From Spirochaetaceae bacterium (GTDB taxonomy: Bacteria; Spirochaetota; Spirochaetia; Treponematales; Treponemataceae): a stretch of DNA of 64,000 nucleotides. The translations under genes were made by a program, and so were the position numbers. Numbering within the stretch: the stretch's first letter is position 1; each line of letters opens with the position of its first letter. This document shows positions 46,043 through 53,920 of the stretch, one piece after another. Location of the stretch: contig JAFZVC010000027.1 of the NCBI GenBank assembly GCA_017618015.1, positions 62,001 through 126,000 of the forward strand. The letters are read 5' to 3'. Below the pieces are notes generated by a model. It had not been told where the DNA came from and made no database searches. It saw nothing but the letters and a program-made list of their open reading frames with translations.

Positions 46043-47241
46043 GCTTTTTGCTTATTCTTCTTTTTAGTGGAAGATTCGGAAGGCACAATCTCTTCTGTTT
46101 TTGCTTCCACTACCGGTACTTCTGGCGGTGCCGTTGTCTGCGGATTGCCTGAAGCAGCTGTTTCTGGAATTGATTCTTCAGTGAGCAAATCAAGAACCGT
46201 AAAGAAGAGGATGATAACCATCGGTCCTAACAGCAAACCATTTATTCCGAAGAACTTTATTCCGCCAAGAATCGAAAAGAAAATTATGAGCGGATGAACA
46301 TTGATTCTGTCCTGCAAATACATTGGACGAAGGAAATTATCAAGTACGGTTATTATAGTTCCTGCAATGATTAAGAAAAGCACACCTTTAAGCGTAGAAA
46401 CGGTAAGGCACAATAAAAGACCTACAGGTATCCATACTACTGTTGCGCCTACAATCGGTATGAAAGAAGCTACCATTAAGAGAACAGAGAAAAGCAACGA
46501 GCCTTCCACTTGGAAAATAGTCATAAGAATAAACGAAGCTATTCCCTCGTAAAGAGCGACCATTATATATCCAGCAAAAAGCTTATGAGTGATGTCGATG
46601 AATTTATCTTTTAACGCCTTCATGTAGAGCGGATCAATAGGGATAGCCTTTCCTATCAATCCTGCCAGATAATGTCCGTCCTGAAAGAAAAAATACAAAG
46701 AGAAAACAACAAAACAGAGCGATACGATAAAACTGCCCGTACCGCTGAGAATCGAGGTTCCTATGGAGACAGCCTTGGAACTGTAGTTTCTGACAAATCC
46801 AAGAATGTTAGATTTTATACTTTCAAGGTCGAATCCGATTATCGTTATATCAAGTCTTTCGCAAATATCGTTTATTAAGCCGACTATCCTTGTGTTTTCC
46901 AAAAAGTCAGGATTCTGCACTAAGAATTGTTCGGCGCGTTTTAAGAAAGTACCGAGCTGCTGTATCAGCATTATACTCAAAAAGATTATAGGCGTAATTA
47001 TAAGAAGCAGCGTTCCTATTGAAAAAACGCCAGAAAGCAGCTTGACCTTGGCCGAATAGAGTTTTTTCGTCGGTTTTATCTTATCGAAAAACCATTTGTA
47101 CAACGGAAAAAGAATGATATACAAGAAAATAGCCCACAGGATAACTGTATAGAACGGATACAACATTCCTGCCACAAGAACAAAAAGAAGAGCAAAAATA
47201 CTGAAAATAAAAACAGTCTGCAGTGTATTTTTCTTATTCAT
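46039..47241 (-). CDS. AI-2E family (PerM/YdiK-type) membrane transporter
   Basis: The 400-residue inner-membrane protein has about eight hydrophobic segments and the family landmarks LYPFYTVILWAIFLYIILFPLY, a coiled-coil-like cytoplasmic or periplasmic stretch (about 100-150), LFSVLLMVASFIPIVGATVVW and ILGGIKFFGINGLLLGPMVI. A Pro/Thr/Lys-rich tail follows. The family has been linked to autoinducer-2 export and Na+/H+ antiport, so the substrate is uncertain. The ATG at 47241 and the GTG at 47256 are both possible, with GAGGTG in between. The gene begins 3-18 bases beyond a copy of the ftsK 3' end (47259-47283), which suggests that it once lay directly downstream of ftsK. Confidence 0.88.
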   Translation of the reverse strand: MNKKNTLQTVFIFSIFALLFVLVAGMLYPFYTVILWAIFLYIILFPLYKWFFDKIKPTKKLYSAKVKLLSGVFSIGTLLLIITPIIFLSIMLIQQLGTFLKRAEQFLVQNPDFLENTRIVGLINDICERLDITIIGFDLESIKSNILGFVRNYSSKAVSIGTSILSGTGSFIVSLCFVVFSLYFFFQDGHYLAGLIGKAIPIDPLYMKALKDKFIDITHKLFAGYIMVALYEGIASFILMTIFQVEGSLLFSVLLMVASFIPIVGATVVWIPVGLLLCLTVSTLKGVLFLIIAGTIITVLDNFLRPMYLQDRINVHPLIIFFSILGGIKFFGINGLLLGPMVIILFFTVLDLLTEESIPETAASGNPQTTAPPEVPVVEAKTEEIVPSESSTKKKNKQKA

Positions 47242-47258
47242 AAGAATAGTATACACCT

Positions 47259-47283
47259 CAAATCAGAATTACGGAATATGTAT
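47259..47283. repeat. Direct repeat, left copy (att-like)
   Basis: Identical over 25 bases to 50954-50978, beginning CAAATCAGAATTACGG. It lies 2-17 bases before the AI-2E gene start and does not extend into any reading frame here. It is the displaced copy of the ftsK 3' end. Confidence 0.9.
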
Positions 47284-47708
47284 GCTGTTTCATGTACGGC
47301 GGTGTCCGACGTCCGTCCGTTGTCCGACCGTCGGTCGCTACGTTCCGGGTTCCGCTGTCTTGCGCGGCTCATTCCTACGCGGTTCCCGCTCCGGAACGGC
47401 TTCGCCGCCCTGCACATCGCTCACCGGTGTTGCGTAATATAAAAAAACTATTCCCATTCGTGGACGATTTTACCTTCCCTTGTGCGGTAGTAGAAAACCA
47501 TCCTTCCGCAGATATTACGGCATTACGAATCGCTACGACAGATGCCGTGACATCAAGAAACGATGCTGTTTTCATAAGTAAAAACATTAACCTTGACATC
47601 ATTCACAAAGTGGATTAAATTGAATTCAGGCTGGGTCGCTCCCATGAAAGCATTTGTTTTCGGGTATGCCGTGGCTGCGTGCTTCGGTGGAGATTAAAAG
47701 TTCCCGGC
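47284..47708. other. Gene-poor left end of the island with GC-rich terminal inverted repeat
   Basis: The first 150 bases are GC-rich and contain, inverted, the same blocks as the right end: TGTAC (47293), GGCGGTG (47298), CGGTCGCTACGTTC (47332-47345) and CATCGCTCACCGG (47415-47427). The rest is AT-richer. Two overlapping frames on opposite strands (plus 47292-47618, minus 47375-47602) span the junction between repeat and AT-rich part. Neither has a ribosome binding site or recognisable product, so I call no gene. Confidence 0.6.
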
Positions 47709-48260
47709 TTATTTTATTTTTAAAAACCGTTTCTCTTTTTCTAAATATACATATACTTTCTTTGCGTTTTTATTTCTGTTCACAGCATCAATTAGGTTCT
47801 TTTTTTGTATTTTTGAAAAATAACCTTTTATTGAAATAAGACAGTTCGGTGATTGAGAAATGGACCTGTTGTATTGTGTGGTTATCTTGTCTTCTGTTTC
47901 CTTCAGTTCCATAAAATCACGCTCGTCATCTTTTTTGAAGAAAATATCCGCCTTATCACTTCTAGTATACTGTTCATCAAGCAAAAAGACTTCAAATCCG
48001 TGTTTAACCAAAACCATACAAGCTTTAACTTCGTTATTGTATTTACCCTTTCTTACGCTGTCTATTTTCCTTTCTGAAATATGTATTCCTTTGTAATCGA
48101 TGTATTTCTCATTTTCAAGATAATCTAGAAGCACTTGTCTTTCTGTTTCATTCAGCTCCATTACCCCTTTTTCCGTAAAATGTCCGTACTCATTTCTTGG
48201 ATGCAATGAGGAGCCTTCAACTTTACTACTCATAATCATAATTACATTATAGTTTTTCAT
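47709..48260 (-). CDS. PD-(D/E)XK nuclease-like protein, possible orphan toxin or restriction-type enzyme
   Basis: The 183-residue protein has no signal peptide or membrane segment. Residues 77-120 carry the ordered residues of a PD-(D/E)XK nuclease: Glu77 in a helix, Asp105 in a strand (KADIFF), then Glu118-Leu-Lys120 in the next strand (DFMELKET). A helix-rich part follows and ends in a basic tail. C-terminal nuclease domains of CDI toxins and some restriction enzymes have this layout. It is the only minus-strand gene of the island and has AT-rich codon use unlike the neighbouring Rhs core. The start may be any of several Met codons (48260 to 48233). Function is inferred from the motif only. 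Confidence 0.5.
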   Translation of the reverse strand: MKNYNVIMIMSSKVEGSSLHPRNEYGHFTEKGVMELNETERQVLLDYLENEKYIDYKGIHISERKIDSVRKGKYNNEVKACMVLVKHGFEVFLLDEQYTRSDKADIFFKKDDERDFMELKETEDKITTQYNRSISQSPNCLISIKGYFSKIQKKNLIDAVNRNKNAKKVYVYLEKEKRFLKIK

Positions 48261-48326
48261 ATCTTTTTGAATTCATCAATACGATAGTCTCTTGCGTACG
48301 AGGAATTCATGCCATAAAATGAATGC

Positions 48327-49406
48327 ATGAATCTTGTAGGAACGCGCTATACCTATGACGCGCACGGCAACGTTGTGGCGTCCTACGAGGAGCAGTCCGT
48401 TTATTCGCCATACCAGTCATGGTGGAACTCATGGGGCGGATTCTACGGCGGAAACTACGGACAGAGACAGTCTAACTACGCTACATACTCCGACACATAC
48501 TACTACGGCACGGACGTACTGGGCAGTGTAAAGCTCTCATCTGCGCCAAGCGCAGTTGCGCAAGGAAACTTATTATACATGTTCGCTCACGCGAACACGC
48601 AATCCGGCGCGGACGGACATGTCTCAGGAACGGTTGACTATGACGTTTTCGGAGAACCTGTCACGGAAACCGGCGTTTTCGCGGGTTCTTCGGGTGGTTC
48701 CGGCGGTGTTTCCGCGCTCGTTTTCGCATACGCGGGCAAGCCGTATGACCCAGTGACAGGGCTCTCCGACTACGGTTTCCGCGACTATGCGCCAAGTCTT
48801 GCACGCTTCACGACCGTAGACCCCATCCGCGACGGCTCCAACTGGTACGCATACTGCAACAGCGACCCGGTGAACTACGTGGATATGTGGGGATTAGATA
48901 TAATAAGCTTCATCAAAGATGGTTTTATCCACCTTGCAACAAAGACTGCTGAAACAGTTACGAAACAACAACATGTCCCGGATCCCGTATTTGATGCGAT
49001 AGATGAATTCTGTGAAAAAACAGCTGACAATATAAGCAGTGTCTTCAACATGATCTCAGTGTCTGTGACAGTAAGAGCCGTATCACCTGGTGCTGGTATG
49101 ACTTTAACAATCACAAAAAATGGTGTTGAATTAGGCGGTGGATTGGGCACAAACCTTGCTGCATCTGCAACTTTAGATTTAGCTTTTAGAATTCCTATTA
49201 CTTCACCTGCTGGTTTTTCCCTTGATTTAGGAGGTTCTAGAAATATACCTGGTACATCATTTGGATCAATGGGCGGTGATATTGTTTGGAACGAGAATGG
49301 CTTATATATTGGTTGCAGTATAGGCATTGGTGTTGGTTACGAAGAATTTCATCTGTTAGTTAGCGATGGTGTTTCTCAAAAACAATGTGAAAAGCAAGGA
49401 TATTAG
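48327..49406 (+). CDS. Orphan Rhs tip: C-terminal end of an Rhs-repeat core with a unique tail
   Basis: The frame starts abruptly within an Rhs YD-repeat (TRYTYDAHGNVVASYEEQ) and contains the hallmark end of the conserved core: DYDVFGEPVTETG, AYAGKPYDPVTGLSDYGFRD, RFTTVDPIRDGSNWYAYCNS and DPVNYVDMWGLD (residues 8-190). Full Rhs proteins have well over 1,000 residues and an export signal, so this is an N-terminally truncated copy. The 169-residue tail is unique, AT-rich, and rich in Gly and hydrophobic residues near its end (NGLYIGCSIGIGVGYEE). It resembles no toxin I know. In Rhs systems this variable tail is the toxin and the next gene is its immunity gene. Such orphan tips can replace the tail of a full-length rhs gene by recombination through the shared core. 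Confidence 0.8.
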   Translation: MNLVGTRYTYDAHGNVVASYEEQSVYSPYQSWWNSWGGFYGGNYGQRQSNYATYSDTYYYGTDVLGSVKLSSAPSAVAQGNLLYMFAHANTQSGADGHVSGTVDYDVFGEPVTETGVFAGSSGGSGGVSALVFAYAGKPYDPVTGLSDYGFRDYAPSLARFTTVDPIRDGSNWYAYCNSDPVNYVDMWGLDIISFIKDGFIHLATKTAETVTKQQHVPDPVFDAIDEFCEKTADNISSVFNMISVSVTVRAVSPGAGMTLTITKNGVELGGGLGTNLAASATLDLAFRIPITSPAGFSLDLGGSRNIPGTSFGSMGGDIVWNENGLYIGCSIGIGVGYEEFHLLVSDGVSQKQCEKQGY

Positions 49407-49412
49407 TTGATA

Positions 49413-49730
49413 ATGAATGTGTATGTACTTTTAATTTTCATAGGAATTGCTTTTATTCTTTTTTCGTGGTCTATCCTTATAGGAGGATTGATTATTAAAC
49501 GACTTCGTGAAATGAACGGAGGAGTTGAGCATCCTCTCTATAGTAAAGATGGGATTAGCGGGAATACGAGAACCATTGAATTCCAAGAGTTTTTGGATGA
49601 CATCGAAGACGAGGATGATCCAGAATTAAAGCGGCTTAAGATTCGTAAAAAAGTACTTTCTCGGCTTACTCGCATCGCATTTATTATAACATTTATAATG
49701 TGTGTTATTTATGCATGTACAAATAAGTAA
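49413..49730 (+). CDS. Small membrane protein, candidate immunity protein for the Rhs tail
   Basis: The 105-residue protein has membrane segments at about 2-26 and 85-102, with an acidic middle (FLDDIEDEDDPELKRL). It starts 6 bases after the Rhs stop, with AAGGA upstream. Position and size fit an immunity protein, and a membrane location would fit a toxin that acts on the inner membrane. No family recognised. Confidence 0.6.
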   Translation: MNVYVLLIFIGIAFILFSWSILIGGLIIKRLREMNGGVEHPLYSKDGISGNTRTIEFQEFLDDIEDEDDPELKRLKIRKKVLSRLTRIAFIITFIMCVIYACTNK

Positions 49731-49827
49731 TAGTCATATGGTTGTTTTTGCCTACAAATATGGTTATTCCCTTGAGTCTGTTCGAAAAGTGCCGTAGACT
49801 GGATGTATGGTACATATTTCAAGAAAA

Positions 49828-50817
49828 ATGAAAAAATTAATAACATTATTATTACTGATAGTCTTTCTAATTTTTCCTATGTTCGCACAGGAAACAGGAA
49901 TAATCGATTATCCTCATACATTACAGGAATTCTATGAAAAACTAGATGAAGCATTCCCAGATGATACAGATATAACAACGATGACATTTGATGACTGGAG
50001 TTATTTCAAATCTGGTTGTTATCGAAAAGTTATATTCAAGTGGGTGGATTACGATAAAAATACCGTTTTCTTGAATAACATAAATCCGAAGGGTTACCAA
50101 CTCAAGGATACATCTTATATGTTTATCCTGCTAGAATGCTATTGGGACTACAAAAATGGGAAGGATTTTGATTTTGACACTCGTTTCAAAAAGCAGGAAG
50201 CGATAGATTTTCCACCACCACCTGACTATCCGCATACATTACAAGAATTCTATGAGAAACTTGACGCTAAATTCCCAGAATACTCAACAGATATCGTGAA
50301 TTTAACGTTAGCTAATTTCATTAATAAATACTATTGGAGCAATCTAGGCTCATGTATAAGTGACTATATTGATTTCAAAGAGAATGCCGAATTCCTTAGC
50401 AACATTAACCCTAACGGGTACAGGGTACATAAGGAATCATACAGGTCACTGCTGATGGGAAGTTATTGGAGTCATATAACAGGAAAAGACTACGATTTGG
50501 ATTTACATTTCGAGTGTGATGACAGATGTTCCAGATCACATGATTTACCTGAAGAGTTCCCATTATCTGACTTAGTTATAGATGCTTCATATTCCAGTTT
50601 CTCTTATGAATATAAAGGTTTACTAATGTATGAATACATTTATTTTTATCGAAGACCATCAGATCCGACAGATTCAAATATATATATCTACTCATATCAT
50701 TTTGGCTGGATAAAATTGACAATTAAAGAATACGTGAACATAAGAAAAGCACAAAATCAGGACAAAGACAAAATTATCTGGGATTACTTCCAGACGAAAG
50801 AAAAACTTGTTTTTTAA
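49828..50817 (+). CDS. Secreted protein with two tandem copies of an unknown domain
   Basis: From the ATG at 49828 the protein has 329 residues and a signal peptide (MKKLITLLLLIVFLIFPMFA). An in-frame ATG lies at 49807. Two copies of a domain of about 95 residues follow, each beginning DYPHTLQEFYEKLD, with FLNNINPKGYQ/FLSNINPNGYR in the middle and WDYKNGKDFDFD/WSHITGKDYDLD at the end. A unique C-terminal part of about 100 residues rich in Tyr and Ser follows. The duplication is still visible at the DNA level, so it is fairly recent. The gene is AT-rich. It is placed in the island behind the toxin-immunity pair. It could be a second effector or an immunity protein exported to the periplasm. 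Function unknown. Confidence 0.6.
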   Translation: MKKLITLLLLIVFLIFPMFAQETGIIDYPHTLQEFYEKLDEAFPDDTDITTMTFDDWSYFKSGCYRKVIFKWVDYDKNTVFLNNINPKGYQLKDTSYMFILLECYWDYKNGKDFDFDTRFKKQEAIDFPPPPDYPHTLQEFYEKLDAKFPEYSTDIVNLTLANFINKYYWSNLGSCISDYIDFKENAEFLSNINPNGYRVHKESYRSLLMGSYWSHITGKDYDLDLHFECDDRCSRSHDLPEEFPLSDLVIDASYSSFSYEYKGLLMYEYIYFYRRPSDPTDSNIYIYSYHFGWIKLTIKEYVNIRKAQNQDKDKIIWDYFQTKEKLVF

Positions 50818-50824
50818 TAAACTT

Positions 50825-50955
50825 TCAACCCCGGTGAGCGATGGGAGCCCCTTGCCGACCGCAGGCTGAACGTGTTTCAGACGAGGACGGTGAGCGTTAG
50901 CGAAGGGCGAACGTAGCGACCGCCCGGTTTTCGGGCGGGCACCGCCTTTTGTACA
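50825..50955. repeat. Right terminal element of the island, inverted relative to the left one
   Basis: Contains CCGGTGAGCGATG (50831-50843), GGTGAGCGTTAGCGAAGG (50889-50906), GAACGTAGCGACCG (50909-50922), the hairpin CCGCCCG/CGGGCGG (50920-50938), CACCGCC and GTACA. The blocks occur in inverse order and orientation at 47293-47434. It can also stop or protect the upstream transcript by its strong hairpin. Confidence 0.7.
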
Positions 50956-50978
50956 AATCAGAATTACGGAATATGTAT
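50954..50978. repeat. Direct repeat, right copy, comprising the ftsK 3' end
   Basis: Identical to 47259-47283. Read on the minus strand it holds the last four codons of ftsK (Ile-His-Ile-Pro), the TAA stop and the 10 bases after it. Confidence 0.9.
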
Positions 50979-53801
50979 AATTTCTCTTGGTTTCGCGCCG
51001 TTCGCAGGACCGACTATACCGCGGTCTTCCATTTCTTCAACGAGACGCGCAGCCCTGTTGTAGCCTATCTTAAGGCGGCGTTGTATATACGATGCCGAAG
51101 CTTTTCCTGCCTGGACAACGATATCAAGAGCCTGCTCATAAAGCGGATCCTCGCCTTCCGTGAAAAGCGTGTCGCCCTGACTCTCGCCCTCATCGTCTTC
51201 TTCCTCTTCAACGAAAATCTCGTCGTCAATATAATCCGGCGGTCCGAACTGCTTAACATAATCGACGACATTCTCAACCTCGTCTTCTGTGACGAACGTG
51301 CCCTGAATACGTACTGGGAACGGATCGATTGCGCTCGCATAAAGCATATCGCCTTTACCAAGGAGTTTTTCCGCGCCGACCTGATCGATGATGATGCGGC
51401 TGTCTGTCTTTGAAGCAACCATGAACGCAATACGAGTCGGGATATTTGCCTTGATAAGACCTGTAATAACGTCGATTGATGGACGCTGTGTAGCAAGAAC
51501 AAGATGGATACCGACGGCGCGGCTCATAGCGGCAAGCCTTGCGACAGTGTTCTCAAGCTCTTTTCCTGTCGTTGCCATAAGGTCGGCAAACTCATCAATA
51601 ATAACAACGATATACGGCAGTTTTTCCTGAACGACTTGGCGCTCATCAATTCTGCGGTTGTATGTCTTTATGTCACGTACGCCCATACGGTCGAGCATTG
51701 CATAGCGGCGTTCCATTTCGCACAAGCAGTACTGCAAAGCCTGGAAGGCTTTTTTCGGCTCCGTAATAACCGGCGTAAGAAGATGCGGAATATCGTTGTA
51801 AAGCTTAAGCTCAACAACTTTAGGATCGATGAGTATCATCTTAACGTCGCGCGGAGAACGCTTATAGAGGATAGAAAGAATTATAGAGTTTACACAAACT
51901 GACTTACCGGAGCCGGTTGAACCAGCGATAAGAAGATGCGGTGTTGCCGTAAGGTCGAGCATTTGTGCTTCACCGGTAATGTCTTTTCCGAGCACGACCG
52001 GAATCTGCATCTTTTTGAAAGCAGGGAGATCTTTTTCGATAAGCTCGCGGAAGCTTACCATAGCACGCTCGCGGTTAGGTATTTCTACGCCGACAGCCTG
52101 TTTACCAGGTATAGGAGCGACAATACGGACGCTTGCAGCGGCAAGGCGGAGCGCTATGTTGTCCTGCAATGCGACGATTTTGTTTAGGCGAACACCGGGA
52201 GCGGGCAGAATCTCGAACATCGTGATGACCGGACCTTTGCGGATGCCGGTTATTTCTGCCTCGATCTTAAACTCGCTAAGCGTTTCTTTAAGGACTTTGC
52301 CCGCTTCTCTAGTTTCGTCATCGATAATCCAGTACGGGTTGTTCTCGAAGCTGTTCAGAAGTCCTTCCGTCGGGATGTTATAACTCGCAAACTTTGTGTT
52401 TGAAGCTGTATTCACGGGCTTGTACGCTGTTTCCGTCACTACAGGTTCGGCATCAGCCCCGGAATCAGCTGATGCCTCATCCGCGAAAGGGTCTAAAAAG
52501 AACGCCTCCTCTTCGGGACTGTAAAAATCCTCTGCTGTTGCAGGGGTTATAGGCTCTTCAACCACGGCTTGTGGTGCATCTTTAACAACATCCGGCTCTA
52601 TATCTTCGTCATCTTCAAGCAACTTAAGTTCCGGGGCATCATCAGAATTAAAATCGAGCGTTATTATCTCTGGTTCTTGTTTTTTTCCAGCATCAAAATC
52701 TATTGTGATTATTTCAGGCTCTGGTTCAGCTTTTTCCGCAACTTTCTCTGCAATAAGTGCCGTAGAATCTTCAACTACACCGAAGGTATCCACAGGCTCT
52801 GGTTCAGGCTCTTCAACGACTTCCACTGAATCATTTGTTTCGACTTGTTCCTCAATTTCTTCGTCAACTTCTTCCTGAGGAATTTCAATCTGCGCTTCAG
52901 TAACAACTGTATCATCAGAAGCTTCTTCAACAACTTCTGGTTCAAGTTCTTCTTTTTCTTCTTCCAATGGTTCATCAACAGTTTCGCTATTATCGTTGAA
53001 TCCAGGCACAATAGAAGAAAGCTCGTTAACTTGTGCGTTTGAAATAGTTTCTGGCTGCTTAAAGTTTGGTATTTCGTCTGGAATTTCGTCGTCAGAATCA
53101 GAATCATCCTGAGTTTCATAATGCTCTTCAACTGGCTTTTCTTTGCGTACAGGCTCAAAATTTTCTTCGTCTGCAGCTATATCAGAAATATCTATCTCTT
53201 TTATTGTTCCTTTTTCTTTTGTTGTGGTTTCGGCAGCTTCTTTAACAGGTTTTTCTTTTTCGGAAGTAGTTTCATTTGTTTTTTTCAGGATTTCCTCTGG
53301 AATCGGATTTCCTTCATCATTGACTTCAAAAACAGGAACATACGCTGCCTTTTTGCCTTTTTTGGAAGAGAAAGCGTCTATAATAAGACCTGTAATCAAG
53401 TATTCGATAGAAACAAGAAGCGCGCTTATAAATACGACAGCTGTATACTTCATCACTTTCATCGGGAGAGTAACATCTGTAAGGATTATTTTGCTGGCAT
53501 ATTCAAGTCCTGCGATCGTAAAAAATGGGATAATAGATACAAGCAAATAAATACCGCGGGCAGTGCTCCAGTTTGGTAAGAAGAGCATTATCGCGCTGAT
53601 AAAAAGGAAAATCGGGATTAAAAACGATGAGTAACCGTATACAGAGAACAGCATACGCCCAAAGTTATATAAGGCTGAAAACGGGAATGTCCTGAATGAG
53701 CCAAAATTCAAGAACTGTAAAAATATTGAAATCAGGATAATTGCCGCAGCAAAAAGAAAGAGAATTCCTGATGGTATAGTTAATTTTTCAGATTGTTTCA
53801 T
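50964..53801 (-). CDS. ftsK: DNA translocase FtsK/SpoIIIE
   Basis: The 945-residue protein has four membrane segments in the first 165 residues and a long acidic, repetitive linker (about 170-460). The hexameric motor domain has Walker A LLIAGSTGSGKSVCVNSII and Walker B IVVIIDEFADLM, with LATQRPSIDVITGLIKANIP. The C-terminal gamma winged-helix domain (ASASYIQRRLKIGYNRAARL) reads polar sequences and activates XerD. It pumps DNA at the division septum and drives chromosome dimer resolution. There is no clear Shine-Dalgarno sequence before the ATG. The last codons form part of the 25-bp direct repeat bounding the island, and the gene itself is intact. Confidence 0.97.
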   Translation of the reverse strand: MKQSEKLTIPSGILFLFAAAIILISIFLQFLNFGSFRTFPFSALYNFGRMLFSVYGYSSFLIPIFLFISAIMLFLPNWSTARGIYLLVSIIPFFTIAGLEYASKIILTDVTLPMKVMKYTAVVFISALLVSIEYLITGLIIDAFSSKKGKKAAYVPVFEVNDEGNPIPEEILKKTNETTSEKEKPVKEAAETTTKEKGTIKEIDISDIAADEENFEPVRKEKPVEEHYETQDDSDSDDEIPDEIPNFKQPETISNAQVNELSSIVPGFNDNSETVDEPLEEEKEELEPEVVEEASDDTVVTEAQIEIPQEEVDEEIEEQVETNDSVEVVEEPEPEPVDTFGVVEDSTALIAEKVAEKAEPEPEIITIDFDAGKKQEPEIITLDFNSDDAPELKLLEDDEDIEPDVVKDAPQAVVEEPITPATAEDFYSPEEEAFFLDPFADEASADSGADAEPVVTETAYKPVNTASNTKFASYNIPTEGLLNSFENNPYWIIDDETREAGKVLKETLSEFKIEAEITGIRKGPVITMFEILPAPGVRLNKIVALQDNIALRLAAASVRIVAPIPGKQAVGVEIPNRERAMVSFRELIEKDLPAFKKMQIPVVLGKDITGEAQMLDLTATPHLLIAGSTGSGKSVCVNSIILSILYKRSPRDVKMILIDPKVVELKLYNDIPHLLTPVITEPKKAFQALQYCLCEMERRYAMLDRMGVRDIKTYNRRIDERQVVQEKLPYIVVIIDEFADLMATTGKELENTVARLAAMSRAVGIHLVLATQRPSIDVITGLIKANIPTRIAFMVASKTDSRIIIDQVGAEKLLGKGDMLYASAIDPFPVRIQGTFVTEDEVENVVDYVKQFGPPDYIDDEIFVEEEEDDEGESQGDTLFTEGEDPLYEQALDIVVQAGKASASYIQRRLKIGYNRAARLVEEMEDRGIVGPANGAKPREIIHIP

Positions 53802-53848
53802 GCTTACAATATCGGCTTAAAAAAAACACACTTAAGGCAGATTAAGCT

Positions 53849-53910
53849 TTTACTAATACAAAAAAATGGAGTATAATAATCTTATAAATGAACTGCTTGT
53901 CTTTTATAAG
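53849..53910 (+). promoter_or_regulatory. Promoter and 5' hairpin of the lipoprotein-rsmE unit
   Basis: TTTACT (53849-53854), 17 bases and TATAAT (53872-53877). The mRNA would begin near 53884. CTTATAAA (53881-53888) can pair with TTTATAAG (53903-53910), and this stem ends exactly one base before the ribosome binding site AGGTG (53911-53915). Confidence 0.55.
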
Positions 53911-53920
53911 AGGTGCTTAT

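Larger units (their letters stand above)
47259..50978. mobile_element. Putative non-autonomous toxin island inserted at the ftsK 3' end
   Basis: The region is bounded by perfect 25-bp direct repeats (47259-47283 and 50954-50978). Just inside these are imperfect inverted repeats of about 130 bp (47293-47434 and 50825-50955). The cargo is an orphan Rhs tip, a small membrane protein, a secreted duplicated-domain protein and a nuclease-like protein. Removing the island and one repeat rejoins ftsK to the AI-2E gene in operon spacing. No recombinase or transposase is present. The mechanism (tyrosine recombinase, Xer or other) is inference. Confidence 0.65.

Noticed and set aside
47292-47618. Overlapping frames on both strands at the left end of the island
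   Set aside because: They run from the GC-rich terminal repeat into AT-rich DNA, lack start signals and match nothing. Treated as non-coding.
47293-50955. Integron attC sites as the island ends
   Set aside because: The ends are imperfect inverted repeats, but the seven-base attC core sites do not fit properly and no integron integrase is present in the window.
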